Origin: Bacteroidota bacterium
GTDB lineage: Bacteria; Bacteroidota; Bacteroidia; Bacteroidales; Tenuifilaceae
Direction: 5' to 3'
Assembly: GCA_029560875.1 (NCBI GenBank)
Contig: JAKQKB010000055.1
Coordinates: 62,001-126,000 of the forward strand
DNA: 64,000 nt
Of the stretch, positions 8,247 to 16,914 are shown piece by piece (position 1 is the stretch's first letter; each line of letters opens with the position of its first letter). Position numbers and translations under genes: made by a program. The notes below the pieces were generated by a model that was not told where the DNA came from, searched no databases, and worked only from the letters and a program-made list of their open reading frames with translations.

Positions 8247-8324
8247 AGTTTCAATTATTAGTTGCCTGATTGATTGCAATATAAGGTAAATTTTAATAAC
8301 TTCGGTTAAGATATTATAATTGGC

Positions 8325-9023
8325 ATGGAACAGGAATACAAGCGCCTTACAATTAAGGATTGGGCCGTTGAGGATAGACCCCGCGAAAAAATGCTGCAGA
8401 AAGGAATTGGCAGTTTAAGCGATGCTGAACTCATTGCCATACTTTTACGCTCTGGAAATTCTGACGAGACTGCCGTTACGGTAGCACAACGCTTGCTTAC
8501 TTTGGCTCACAACAATTTGAATGAGTTGGGAAAGTTTACCTTGCATCAAATTACAAAGATTAAAGGGATTGGCGAGGCCAAAGGCATTGCCGTTTTAGCT
8601 GCATTGGAGTTGGGTCGGCGAAGGAAAGGCGTTGAGGTACTGAGCCGCGAAAGGATTACTTCGAGCCACGATGTTGTGGAAATTTTCCAGCCAATGCTTG
8701 CCGATTTGCCACACGAGGAGTTCTGGGCACTATTGCTTAATAAGGCAAACAAAGTGATTGATAAGGTAAGGGTAAGTCAGGGTGGTGTTGCGGGAACTGT
8801 TGTGGATGTTCGAATAATTGTAAAGGCGGCGGTGGAGAAATTGGCATCGTCGATTATTATTGCACACAATCACCCATCCGGTAATCCAAAACCCAGCGAT
8901 AAAGATCTGAGCATAACCAAAAAGTTGAAGGATGCTGCTAATTTGTTCGATATCGCCTTGCTCGACCATTTAATTATAACTGATAACGAGTGCTACTCGT
9001 TTGCCGATAATGGTAATTTGTAG
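8325..9023 (+). CDS. radC: RadC family JAMM/MPN-type protein
   Basis: 232 residues, the usual length. The N-terminal helix-hairpin-helix part (REKMLQKGIGSLSDAELIAILLRSG, IKGIGEAKG) is followed by the JAB1/MPN-like domain with the metal-binding motif H181-N-H183-P-S-G-(x5)-D192. The original link to DNA repair in E. coli is not supported by later work, and the biochemical activity of the family remains unsettled. Product is cytoplasmic. The esterase gene follows after 23 bases and may be co-transcribed. Confidence 0.93.
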   Translation: MEQEYKRLTIKDWAVEDRPREKMLQKGIGSLSDAELIAILLRSGNSDETAVTVAQRLLTLAHNNLNELGKFTLHQITKIKGIGEAKGIAVLAALELGRRRKGVEVLSRERITSSHDVVEIFQPMLADLPHEEFWALLLNKANKVIDKVRVSQGGVAGTVVDVRIIVKAAVEKLASSIIIAHNHPSGNPKPSDKDLSITKKLKDAANLFDIALLDHLIITDNECYSFADNGNL

Positions 9024-9046
9024 CATATTTACAAAAACTTAAAACC

Positions 9047-9832
9047 ATGAAGTACTTTTTATCAATGTTGATATTTCTATCATCAATAACCTATTCAATT
9101 GCGCAGGACTATACAAAACTATACGAGGGAAAAGTGTTTAGCGTTAAGGATGCGGCTTTACCATACAGAATAATGTATCCTAAAAATTTCAATCCGAAAC
9201 AAAAGTATCCACTAATTATATTGCTGCATGGAGCAGGTGAGCGTGGCTCCGATAATTTAAAGCAGTTAACGCATGGGGCATCAATGTTCGCTAGTGATTC
9301 CATTAGGGATAAGTACCCCGCAATTGTAATTTTCCCTCAGTGCGATATAAGTAGTTACTGGGCAAACGTAAAGATTAATCAGGATGATAAGGGGTTTCGT
9401 TCCTTTCAGTTTTTTCCGGAAGGGAATCCTACTCCGCCCATGGAGTTGCTTGTGAAGTTTGTTAAGTCGATATCAAAGGAAAAGTATGTGGACAAAAACA
9501 GAATCTACGTTGGTGGCCTATCGATGGGAGGTATGGGTACATTCGAGTTGCTATACAGATTGCCAAAGGTTTTTGCGGCAGCATTTCCTATTTGTGGTGG
9601 AAGTAGTCCAGATGTGGCAAAGAAATACGCCAAAAAGGTAAAACTTTGGATTTTTCATGGCGAAATGGACGAAGTGGTCTCTGTTGAATATTCCAAGCAA
9701 ATGCACAAGGCTATTCTCTCAAATGGTGGCGAAGCTAAACTTACACTTTACCCTTTTGTCAACCATAACAGCTGGGAGAATGCTTTTGGTGAGCCAGACC
9801 TGATGCCCTGGTTATTCAGCATCAAGAAATAA
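9047..9832 (+). CDS. Secreted alpha/beta-hydrolase (esterase/phospholipase-type)
   Basis: 261 residues with a signal peptide ending SIAQ (about residue 19). The hydrolase fold is clear: oxyanion-loop HGAGERG near 61-67, nucleophile elbow GLSMGG with Ser159, acid Asp in HGEMDEVV, and His in VNHNSW. This pattern is seen in predicted prolyl-oligopeptidase-like, feruloyl-esterase-like and polyhydroxybutyrate-depolymerase-like enzymes; the substrate is unknown. It acts in the periplasm or outside. It follows radC on the same strand and converges on the lysozyme gene. Confidence 0.85.
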   Translation: MKYFLSMLIFLSSITYSIAQDYTKLYEGKVFSVKDAALPYRIMYPKNFNPKQKYPLIILLHGAGERGSDNLKQLTHGASMFASDSIRDKYPAIVIFPQCDISSYWANVKINQDDKGFRSFQFFPEGNPTPPMELLVKFVKSISKEKYVDKNRIYVGGLSMGGMGTFELLYRLPKVFAAAFPICGGSSPDVAKKYAKKVKLWIFHGEMDEVVSVEYSKQMHKAILSNGGEAKLTLYPFVNHNSWENAFGEPDLMPWLFSIKK

Positions 9833-9843
9833 TTAGTGCATTT

Positions 9844-10554
9844 TTAGTAACGACTCAAGTATTGTTTCCACTCCAGCGATGTTCCGTGGAATACGTTGAA
9901 ATCGACCTTGCCGTGAACCCCTCGGAGTTTACCTGTGTGTGAGTACTGCCAGAAAACCCAAGGTCTGCCAATATCTGGTTTATGGTCAAAGGAGCAAATC
10001 CAAATATCGTTATCGGGAAAATTTTCTTTAATATAATGCTTATAGGTATCCTCGTTGGTGTAAATCAACACTTTTTTCCCTGCTTTTCGCTCAACTATAG
10101 TAACGAATTCCTTTAAGTCGGCAACAATCTCTTTTCTTGGTCGACGTATTACATTGCCCCACTCTTCCACGTCGACAACCGGGGGTAAATCGAACTCATT
10201 AAGGTTTACTCTTCGGAGGAAATTATCGGCCTGGCGAACGCCGTCGCGGTTAAAGTTAAAGAAGTGGTAGGCACTTACGGGTATTCCTGCTTTTTTAGCC
10301 CCTTCAAAGTTCTTTTGGAAGGTTTTGTCAGGTAGCGTTGCTCCCTCGCTTGCCTTAACAAAGGCAAAGGATACATTCTGATTTTTTACTCTTTCCCAAT
10401 CTATTTTCCCGGTATGGGCCGATACGTCGATACCGCGGATAATATATCTATGGTCGGGTGACGATAAAAACCGAACAAGTAACCAAACACCCAGAGCTGT
10501 GAGGAATAGTGTTACAGGGAGTACCCAACTTTTATTATTCTTTTTTTTCGCCAT
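9844..10554 (-). CDS. Membrane-anchored glycoside hydrolase family 25 lysozyme
   Basis: 236 residues. Basic N-terminus (AKKKNNKSW), one transmembrane helix (about 12-28), then a GH25 barrel. GH25 hallmarks are RGIDVSAHTGKIDW (catalytic-region Asp43), FAFVKASEGAT, AYHFFNF, the acidic pair in PPVVDVEEW (about 131-137) and WVFWQYSHTG. The family hydrolyses the beta-1,4 bond between MurNAc and GlcNAc. Here the enzyme is tethered on the periplasmic face of the inner membrane, suggesting a housekeeping wall-remodelling role rather than phage lysis; no phage genes are adjacent. Confidence 0.92.
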   Translation of the reverse strand: MAKKKNNKSWVLPVTLFLTALGVWLLVRFLSSPDHRYIIRGIDVSAHTGKIDWERVKNQNVSFAFVKASEGATLPDKTFQKNFEGAKKAGIPVSAYHFFNFNRDGVRQADNFLRRVNLNEFDLPPVVDVEEWGNVIRRPRKEIVADLKEFVTIVERKAGKKVLIYTNEDTYKHYIKENFPDNDIWICSFDHKPDIGRPWVFWQYSHTGKLRGVHGKVDFNVFHGTSLEWKQYLSRY

Positions 10555-10571
10555 ATTCTATTTACAGCCCA

Positions 10572-10579
10572 CAAAATTA
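10572..10579 (-). promoter_or_regulatory. Candidate -7 box of the GH25 gene
   Basis: The minus strand reads TAATTTTG, matching TAnnTTTG, 18 bases before the GH25 start codon. A convincing -33 box at the right distance is not seen. Confidence 0.35.
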
Positions 10580-10651
10580 ATAACCGAGCGCAAACCTAAG
10601 CTATAAACAAATGGAAAATTAAAATAACTTATCAACCATATTGTCAAACTG

Positions 10652-10681
10652 TTTGAAATTTCAAAAAAATCATCACTTTTG
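10652..10681 (+). promoter_or_regulatory. Candidate promoter of the BASS-fusion / plsC pair
   Basis: TTTG at 10652-10655 and CACTTTTG at 10674-10681 (one mismatch to TAnnTTTG), spaced 18 bases apart, 48 bases upstream of the chosen ATG. Confidence 0.4.
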
Positions 10682-10728
10682 TAGTTTAAGGTAGTTTGAG
10701 CAAAATATTAATATCAATCCTCCGTGCT

Positions 10729-12117
10729 ATGGCTTATAAAAGCAATCATATCAAAAGAGCGCTATTACTGACGTTGTTGGTTCTCATTATACCTGTTTTC
10801 CCGCTAAAAGCTGAAACATACGTTAAGAAGTTAAAGCAAGTTTCCTTGGGAGTTGATTCTGTTGAATTAGTTACTAAAGTTGGAGAGCCCACCAACAAGG
10901 AGACTGTAATTCGTTACTACTATGGAAAGAACGAGGCCATAGTGATTGATAGCACCATTAAGGATATCCGCTTGGCGGAATCGCATAAAAAAATAAAAAT
11001 CCGACTTAAAAGGGAGAAAAGGGTCGAAAAAGAATCCTCGCCTATAGCCATGCTAAGAATTGGTATGCCTGTAAGCGAGGCATTAGAGAGGGCTGGGGCT
11101 CCTGATAGTATATTGCAAGGAGAGGATTGGTACTATTCTGATAGGAATAGGGTTGAGTTGGTGCAAGGAAAGGTGCGCCATATAGAAGTTCACTTAAAGT
11201 CATCGCTCGAAACGCTTGATTGGGTTTGGCTAAATTTCACAAATGGCGGATTGCTATTTATGAATCTTACTTTGGCTTTTATTATGTTTGGAGTGGCATT
11301 GCAAATAAAACTCGAACATTTTAAACTGCTAATAGTAAGTCCAAAGCCAGTTGTTCTAGGATTTGTATCACAATTTATTGCATTGCCTTTTTTTACTTTT
11401 ATTCTTGTGTTAATTATTAGGCCGACACCCAGCGTGGCTATGGGAATGATACTTGTTGCCGCCTGTCCTGGTGGTAATATATCGAACTTTATTTCGTCGA
11501 TGGCCAAGGGCAATGTAGCATTATCAGTAACACTAACTGCGATTGCAACTGTTGCTGCTGTTTTTATGACTCCTTTCAACTTTGCGTTTTGGGGAAAGTT
11601 ATACTCAGAAGCATCCAACTTGGTTATTCCTATTGAGATTGATGCTTGGGAGATGATTAAAACTGTTCTTATTCTGTTGGGAGTTCCAATTGTTTTGGGT
11701 ATGTTGTTTGCAAAAAAATTCCCTGTTACTACCGAAAAAGTTTTGAAACCCATAAAAGTATTATCGATAGTGTTTTTTATGGGCTTTGTTGTTGCAGCAT
11801 TTGCTTCAAATTTTCAGTATTTTCTAAAGTACATACATCTTATCGCACTAATTGTTATTGCGCATAATGCTTTAGGTTTAGGAGTTGGCTATTTAATACC
11901 AAAGTTGTTCAAGTTGCCCCAAAAGGATAGGCGAACTATAGCCATTGAAACAGGAATTCAGAATTCAGGACTTGGCTTGGTGCTAATTTTCAATCCGAAT
12001 TTATTCGATGGACTTGGTGGAATGGCATTTATTGCCGCGGCTTGGGGTATTTGGCATATCATATCAGGTTTGTCATTGGCCTATTTTTGGTCGCGCAGAC
12101 CGCCAGTTGAAGCATAA
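10729..12117 (+). CDS. BASS-family transporter with N-terminal BamE-like periplasmic domain
   Basis: About 462 residues from ATG 10729; a TTG 33 bases earlier would add eleven residues before the signal-like helix (RALLLTLLVLIIPVF). The region after it contains two short repeats, each with the pattern GxxxxEvxxxxGxP then a YY/WYY strand (LGVDSVELVTKVGEP; IGMPVSEALERAGAPDS), resembling the SmpA/OmlA (BamE) fold. About residues 165-460 form a nine-to-ten-helix bile-acid:sodium symporter (BASS) fold with the hallmark AACPGGNISNF and the crossover ETGIQNSGLGL. BASS proteins co-transport organic anions with sodium; the substrate here is unknown. The fusion is unusual. plsC follows after 28 bases. 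Confidence 0.85.
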   Translation: MAYKSNHIKRALLLTLLVLIIPVFPLKAETYVKKLKQVSLGVDSVELVTKVGEPTNKETVIRYYYGKNEAIVIDSTIKDIRLAESHKKIKIRLKREKRVEKESSPIAMLRIGMPVSEALERAGAPDSILQGEDWYYSDRNRVELVQGKVRHIEVHLKSSLETLDWVWLNFTNGGLLFMNLTLAFIMFGVALQIKLEHFKLLIVSPKPVVLGFVSQFIALPFFTFILVLIIRPTPSVAMGMILVAACPGGNISNFISSMAKGNVALSVTLTAIATVAAVFMTPFNFAFWGKLYSEASNLVIPIEIDAWEMIKTVLILLGVPIVLGMLFAKKFPVTTEKVLKPIKVLSIVFFMGFVVAAFASNFQYFLKYIHLIALIVIAHNALGLGVGYLIPKLFKLPQKDRRTIAIETGIQNSGLGLVLIFNPNLFDGLGGMAFIAAAWGIWHIISGLSLAYFWSRRPPVEA

Positions 12118-12145
12118 AATAATTATCAAAATACAATAATACTAT

Positions 12146-13498
12146 ATGCCGACAAGCAGAGAGAACATTGAGAAATGGTCGTGGAAGTATTGGTTGTTAC
12201 GCCATTATCAGGATTTTATTTTCCGTCTTTACTTCAAAACAGAGATTGTAGGGTTAGAAAAACTTCCCCCAAACACCACGTTGATATTTGCCCCCAACCA
12301 TCAGAATGCACTGATGGATGCATTGGGCATGCTATCGCTTTACCCAAATTGGCAGCCAATATTCCTTGCACGAGCCGATATCTTCAAAAAACCTTTGGTG
12401 ATAAAAATTCTAACTTTTTTGAAGATAATGCCCGTGTACCGAATCCGTGATGGTTACGAGAACTTATCGCTTAACGATGAGATTTTCCTTAAAACAATGG
12501 ATGTCCTCAACAATAAGAATGGACTTATTATCTTGCCCGAGGGTAATCATGCAGAGTTTAAACGTTTGCGTCAACTTAAAAAGGGGATTGCCCGTATTGC
12601 CTTTCAGGCTGAGGATGCATCAAATGGTACATTAAATATTCATATTGTTCCTGTTGGGTTGGAGTATAGTAACTACGTTCGATTCCATAGCAAATTCCTT
12701 ATTCGAATTGGTCAGCCTTTCGAGGTGAGCAAGTATTTGGATTTATATCACCAAAATAAGGCGTTGGCCTACAATGCTCTTATTGCGGAGTTGGAACAAG
12801 GGATGAAGAAGGAGATGATTCATATTAAGGATGAGGAGCATTATAACGCTTTTATCACCCTGTGCGATTTGTTTACCGAACGATTCATTAAGAATAGGAA
12901 GCTTCCTAAAACTCAGAATCAAAAGTTTTTAATTGATAAGGATTTAGTAATTAAACTTGATGATTTAAAGGAAACCAACGCTACTGAATTTATCGATTTA
13001 ATGGCAAAGGCTAATGAGTACAATGCCTTACTGAACGAAAACCGTATTTGCAAAAAGGCTGCTCCATTGACAAGTAAAAAAGCGTATTCGCTGCCAATTA
13101 AAGCCGTTTTATTGCTCGCAACACTTCCTTTGTTTGTATATGGTGCCATCAACAACTTTATTCAAATTTTTACTCCGTATAAGTTGAGTTTGAAATTTCA
13201 GGATGTTCAATTTCGTAGTTCTATTAGGCACGCTGTTGGGTTGATATTATTCCCGTTGATGTACATAGTTCAAACCCTAATATTTGCTCTGATAGTAAAG
13301 GATGGCTTAATCACTTTGGCTTATTTCGTTTCTTTACCATTAGGCGCATTTGTGGTTTACCATTGGCGTAGGCATTTTATAAAGTTTGGCAGAACAATAT
13401 CGGTGTTGAGGTTTATTAAAGCTAAGCCCGATAAGACAAAGCGTATAAACGAACTTTTTGCGGAATTATATAGCTCAATGGAAAGTTTAGTATCGTAA
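12146..13498 (+). CDS. PlsC-type phospholipid acyltransferase
   Basis: 450 residues. Residues about 30-210 are a PlsC acyltransferase domain with block I NHQNALMD (HxxxxD, about 51-58), an arginine in block II (LARADIFKK) and block III LPEGNH (about 131). The C-terminal third has two hydrophobic helix pairs (about 315-335 and 365-400) and a charged tail, giving a membrane protein longer than classical PlsC. It probably acylates lysophosphatidic acid or a related lipid, but acceptor specificity cannot be read. Possible operon with the upstream transporter fusion. It ends at a bidirectional terminator. Confidence 0.83.
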   Translation: MPTSRENIEKWSWKYWLLRHYQDFIFRLYFKTEIVGLEKLPPNTTLIFAPNHQNALMDALGMLSLYPNWQPIFLARADIFKKPLVIKILTFLKIMPVYRIRDGYENLSLNDEIFLKTMDVLNNKNGLIILPEGNHAEFKRLRQLKKGIARIAFQAEDASNGTLNIHIVPVGLEYSNYVRFHSKFLIRIGQPFEVSKYLDLYHQNKALAYNALIAELEQGMKKEMIHIKDEEHYNAFITLCDLFTERFIKNRKLPKTQNQKFLIDKDLVIKLDDLKETNATEFIDLMAKANEYNALLNENRICKKAAPLTSKKAYSLPIKAVLLLATLPLFVYGAINNFIQIFTPYKLSLKFQDVQFRSSIRHAVGLILFPLMYIVQTLIFALIVKDGLITLAYFVSLPLGAFVVYHWRRHFIKFGRTISVLRFIKAKPDKTKRINELFAELYSSMESLVS

Positions 13499-13508
13499 AC
13501 CAAAATAA

Positions 13509-13532
13509 AAAAGCGACCAGAGGGTCGCTTTT
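13509..13532. terminator. Bidirectional terminator after plsC-type gene
   Basis: AAAAGCGACC pairs with GGTCGCTTTT across a 4-base loop (AGAG). It lies between convergent genes, and T runs follow on both strands. Confidence 0.9.
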
Positions 13533-13538
13533 CTTTTA

Positions 13539-14894
13539 TTACTTCTTACCTTTTTTTGCAAGTTTGTGGTCTTTAACAAATTTCTCAAGAACACCCTTAA
13601 GGTCAGGTAATCCAATCTCAGCCAAATCGTAGTAAACACGAGTTGTAGGTTTCTTAATCTTGATAATACGGTTAAGGTCAATTGGAGTACCAATAATAAC
13701 TGTGTCGCACTCAGTTTTATTGATAGTAGCCTCAAGGTCTTTTAGCTGTTGTGTGCCATAACCCATTGCTGGAAGAATACGGCCAATGTTTGGATAAATC
13801 TCGAAAGTTTCTTTTAGTTTACCAACTAGGTAAGGACGAACTTCAACTTCCTCAGAAGCACCAAATTTGCGAGCAGCAATAGTACCAGCACCAATCTTCA
13901 TTTCACCGTGAGTTAAGGTAGGGCCATCCTCAACTATTAAGCAACGTTTTCCGTTGATAAGTTCTGGATTGTCAACTTTAATTGGAGAAGCACCATCAAC
14001 AACAATAGCTTTTGGATTTGTTTTGCGGATGTTTTCGCGTACAATCTGAATACCTTCTGGAGATGCTGAATCCATTTTGTTAATAACAATAACATCAGCT
14101 AAGCGCATATTAACCTCACCAGGATAGTAGCTAACCTCGTTACCTGCACGGTGAGGGTCTGCAACCGTAATTGTTAAATCTGGTTTGAAGAAAGCGAAGT
14201 CGTTGTTTCCGCCATCCCAAAGGATAACATCGCAACCATCTGGGTCTTTCTCAGCATCACGAAGGATAGCCTCGTAGTCAACACCAGCGTAAATAACGTT
14301 ACCACGTACTACGTGTGGTTCGTACTCTTCCATTTCCTCAACGGTACATTTGTGCTTTTTCAAATCTTCAACCTTTGCAAAACGTTGAACTTTTTGAGCA
14401 ACTAAGTCGCCGTAAGGCATTGGGTGACGAACAGCCACAACCTTTAAGCCAAGACCCATTAGGTACTCAACAACTTTACGTGAAGTTTGAGATTTACCGC
14501 AACCTGTACGGGTAGCAACAACTGCAATAACAGGTTTTTTGCTCTTTATCATTGTCTCGTTAGGACCAAGTAGCATAAAGTTAGCGCCAGCAGCGTTAAC
14601 GATAGAACTTAGGTTCATAACGCGATTGTAAGGAACATCGCTGTAGGAGAAAACGCAATCCTGAACGTTTTTCTCCTTAATAAGTTTTACTAAATCTTCC
14701 TCAGCAACAATTGGAATACCCTTTGGGTATAATTTGCCTGCTAGTTCAGCAGGATATTTACGACCGTCGATATCGGGAATTTGAGCAGCGGTGAAAGCTA
14801 CCACATTGTACTCCTTTTTATCGCGGAAAAAGGTGTTGAAGTTGTGGAAATCGCGTCCAGCAGCTCCGATAATTACTACATTACGTGCACTCAT
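13539..14894 (-). CDS. Cyclic 2,3-diphosphoglycerate synthetase-like GTPase
   Basis: 451 residues. N-terminal Rossmann-like part (NVVIIGAAGRDFHNFN), then a P-loop NTPase domain with ATRTGCGKSQTS (about 125-136), a VILWDGGNNDF block and VIVINKMDSA, the NKxD guanine-specificity motif. This architecture is that of proteins annotated as cyclic 2,3-diphosphoglycerate synthetase in methanogens and in many anaerobic bacteria. In bacteria the reaction is not established, and a kinase or GTPase chaperone role is equally possible. It has the strongest Shine-Dalgarno and one of the best promoters in the window, so it is likely well expressed. Confidence 0.8.
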   Translation of the reverse strand: MSARNVVIIGAAGRDFHNFNTFFRDKKEYNVVAFTAAQIPDIDGRKYPAELAGKLYPKGIPIVAEEDLVKLIKEKNVQDCVFSYSDVPYNRVMNLSSIVNAAGANFMLLGPNETMIKSKKPVIAVVATRTGCGKSQTSRKVVEYLMGLGLKVVAVRHPMPYGDLVAQKVQRFAKVEDLKKHKCTVEEMEEYEPHVVRGNVIYAGVDYEAILRDAEKDPDGCDVILWDGGNNDFAFFKPDLTITVADPHRAGNEVSYYPGEVNMRLADVIVINKMDSASPEGIQIVRENIRKTNPKAIVVDGASPIKVDNPELINGKRCLIVEDGPTLTHGEMKIGAGTIAARKFGASEEVEVRPYLVGKLKETFEIYPNIGRILPAMGYGTQQLKDLEATINKTECDTVIIGTPIDLNRIIKIKKPTTRVYYDLAEIGLPDLKGVLEKFVKDHKLAKKGKK

Positions 14895-14898
14895 AAAA

Positions 14899-14905
14899 CC
14901 TCCTT
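14899..14905 (-). promoter_or_regulatory. Strong Shine-Dalgarno site
   Basis: The minus strand reads AAGGAGG, 4 bases before ATG at 14894. Most genes here, as in other Bacteroidota, have only A-rich leaders, so this perfect site is unusual and fixes the start. Confidence 0.85.
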
Positions 14906-14953
14906 AAAAAATTAATAGTTAGTATTTAGGTTAAATTTGATTTTTAGCTTTCA

Positions 14954-14983
14954 CAAATTTATGCGTTTAAAAATCAGAGCAAA
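14954..14983 (-). promoter_or_regulatory. Promoter of the cDPGS-like gene
   Basis: On the minus strand TTTG (14983-14980), 18 bases, then TAAATTTG (14961-14954): a full two-box Bacteroidetes promoter. The leader to the start codon would be about 50 bases. Confidence 0.7.
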
Positions 14984-15170
14984 GTTGATATGGTTTTTTT
15001 TGAATTGACCAAAATTCCTATTTACTTTTTTATTGCAATACAATATTGTTAATCAATGTGTTGTGTTGATGTTTGAAAAAATATGTTAAGAAACATGTGG
15101 TTGTTGCTAAGGGATTGACTGTGTGCCAAATTCAGTTTTTTCTTTTTATTCTAAACAAATTGCCTTAAAT

Positions 15171-15265
15171 TTACTTTAATGGATGTGGAGTTCGGAAACC
15201 ACAATAAAAAACGGGGCGATACCGAAAAGCCTTAAGAGTAGGTTAATTCAACACATCATAATGCT
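15171..15265 (+). promoter_or_regulatory. Putative promoter and structured leader of the 15266 gene
   Basis: TACTTTAA at 15171-15178 is near the -7 consensus. The leader after it contains a hairpin TGTGG/CCACA (about 15184-15203) and a G+C-rich block (CGGGGCGATACCG, then AAAAGCC) in an otherwise AT-rich gap. It matches no riboswitch class that I can name. The rest of the 371-base gap (14895-15265) holds only the cDPGS promoter and AT-rich sequence. Confidence 0.3.
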
Positions 15266-15814
15266 ATGAAAAAATCAACATTTACAGTTGCTTTGTTGGC
15301 CGTGATCTCGATTACCCTGATGAGTTTTACAAAACTTGGTGGTGACGAGAAACAAATAAAACTATCAGATATTAGCGCTTCGCTTAGTGCTTTTCAGGGA
15401 GTTGAGGGGCAGGATTTTATTGGCAATTCAATTGCTTACAAAGTTGTTGATAAGGATAAGTACGATAATGTCTTTAAGGAGTCCGCTCTTGTATATGCAA
15501 CAATAATGCAGGTAAACGGAACCATTGAAGGCATTAACAAGGGAACTATCGCAACCGATAGCGATTTTGCCAAGGCAAATATTGGCTTTGCCACAAAGGA
15601 TATTCCTGAAATGAAGGCAAGAATAGAAAAGTTGCAGGAACAACTTAAGACTTTAAAGCCAAAGGACGATTTTAAAGGTTTGGAGATGAAAAAAGTGCCA
15701 AAAGCTGCCGATGGAATTAACCTTGCACAGAAACAGTTAACCGAATCGTCTAACCTGCTTCCAAAAATTTCGGAGAATCTTGTTGAGGTTGCTAAAAAAG
15801 TAATAAAGAAATAG
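15266..15814 (+). CDS. Secreted helical protein, unknown function
   Basis: 182 residues. Signal peptide MKKSTFTVALLAVISITLMSF with likely cleavage around residue 21-25. The mature part is highly charged, Lys-rich and mostly helical, with a coiled-coil-like stretch (MKARIEKLQEQLKTLK, about 118-133). No cysteines and no membrane segment after the signal. I do not recognise a family. It could be a small periplasmic chaperone-like or structural protein, but nothing beyond composition supports that. Monocistronic, closed by a terminator. Confidence 0.65.
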   Translation: MKKSTFTVALLAVISITLMSFTKLGGDEKQIKLSDISASLSAFQGVEGQDFIGNSIAYKVVDKDKYDNVFKESALVYATIMQVNGTIEGINKGTIATDSDFAKANIGFATKDIPEMKARIEKLQEQLKTLKPKDDFKGLEMKKVPKAADGINLAQKQLTESSNLLPKISENLVEVAKKVIKK

Positions 15815-15827
15815 AAATAAAGGAGTA

Positions 15828-15860
15828 CAGAAAAAGGCCGATTTAATCGGCCTTTTTCTG
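15828..15860. terminator. Bidirectional terminator, near-perfect 33-base palindrome
   Basis: CAGAAAAAGGCCGATT (15828-15843) is the exact reverse complement of 15845-15860, with GGCC-rich stem and T5 runs each side. It lies between the convergent 15266 and OmpA-family genes. Confidence 0.92.
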
Positions 15861-15861
15861 T

Positions 15862-16893
15862 TTAGTTGCTTTCCAAAAGTTGCAGTATCTCGTCCATTTT
15901 TGGTGTCAGAATAATTTCCGTTCTTCTATTTTTTTGTCGTGCCTCAGCAGTTTTTGCCTTATCAACAGGCAGGAACTGGCTACGTCCAGCAGCAGTAATC
16001 CTTACAGGGTCAATTTTTGAGCCATTAAGTAGAATACGAACAATTGTTGTGGCGCGTTTTACACTCAAATCCCAGTTGTCGAGCATATCGCCTGTGCCTT
16101 TATAGGGAACATCGTCGGTATGGCCCTCAACCATAATGTTGATATCCTTATTTTGTTCGAGTACGGGGACTAGTTGCTTTAGTGCCGCAGCACCCTTGGC
16201 GTCAATTTCGTACCTGCCCGATTTGAACATCAATTTCTCCTCCAACGAAACGTAAACCTTGCCGTTCTGCATCGTTACAGTTAAGCCTTTACCTTCGAAT
16301 CCGAATAGCGCATCGGCTACCTTTTTGCGAAGAGCATTCATTATAGAGTCCTTGCTGCTAAGGATTCTCTCAAGTTCAAGTAATCGGGCGTTTCTTTCCT
16401 CTAAATCCTTGCTCATCTTTTCAAGGTCGGCCTGCATTTTATCCAAACCTAGTTTACGCTGGTATAATTTACGCTCTAGTTCTTTTAGCGCATCCTCTTT
16501 TTCCTGGAGTTCTTCCTGTGTTTTTTGAATCTGAACTAGCAGTTTGCGGGTTTCATCCTTGCTACCCTGCATAACACCCTCCTGTAGTTGCTGCAAATCG
16601 GCATAACGCTCCTTTAGGGTGGCCAGTTCCTCCTTTATTTTGTTGAACTCAACAATGCGGTTTGCGCTATCGGAGACTAATCTTTCGTTGCTTGTTTGCA
16701 AAAGCCTCGATTTTGAATCGAGCTCCGCATTTTTAGTGCTCAACGACTCATTTTCAGTAGATAGTTTATCGCGTTCCTCCTCGCACTTTAAGTTTTTATC
16801 TTGTAATGCTTGGAATTCTTTTGCGGGAACGCATGCTGTTAAAACTAACAAACCAAAAATTGTAGATTTGATGATATTCAGCTTTATTGACAT
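15862..16893 (-). CDS. OmpA-family lipoprotein with long coiled coil
   Basis: About 343 residues from ATG 16893. The longer frame starts at a TTG (16917) that lies inside a promoter -7 box, so it is rejected. The signal sequence ends LLVLTAC, a lipobox with Cys about 21. Residues about 30-200 are a long coiled coil of Glu/Lys/Leu heptads. The C-terminal about 225-340 are an OmpA/MotB domain (LMFKSGRYEID, VEGHTDDVPYKG, DLSVKRATTIVRILL, AAGRSQFLPV, NRRTEIILTP) that binds DAP peptidoglycan. It probably links outer membrane and wall. The coiled-coil plus OmpA layout also resembles MotB-like proteins, but no motor partner is adjacent. Confidence 0.88.
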   Translation of the reverse strand: MSIKLNIIKSTIFGLLVLTACVPAKEFQALQDKNLKCEEERDKLSTENESLSTKNAELDSKSRLLQTSNERLVSDSANRIVEFNKIKEELATLKERYADLQQLQEGVMQGSKDETRKLLVQIQKTQEELQEKEDALKELERKLYQRKLGLDKMQADLEKMSKDLEERNARLLELERILSSKDSIMNALRKKVADALFGFEGKGLTVTMQNGKVYVSLEEKLMFKSGRYEIDAKGAAALKQLVPVLEQNKDINIMVEGHTDDVPYKGTGDMLDNWDLSVKRATTIVRILLNGSKIDPVRITAAGRSQFLPVDKAKTAEARQKNRRTEIILTPKMDEILQLLESN

Positions 16894-16914
16894 AGGTAAA
16901 GTGTGTGTTTTGAG

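Noticed and set aside
9844..10554. GH25 lysozyme as a sign of a prophage
   Set aside because: It has a membrane anchor, and no phage structural, holin or integrase genes are nearby.
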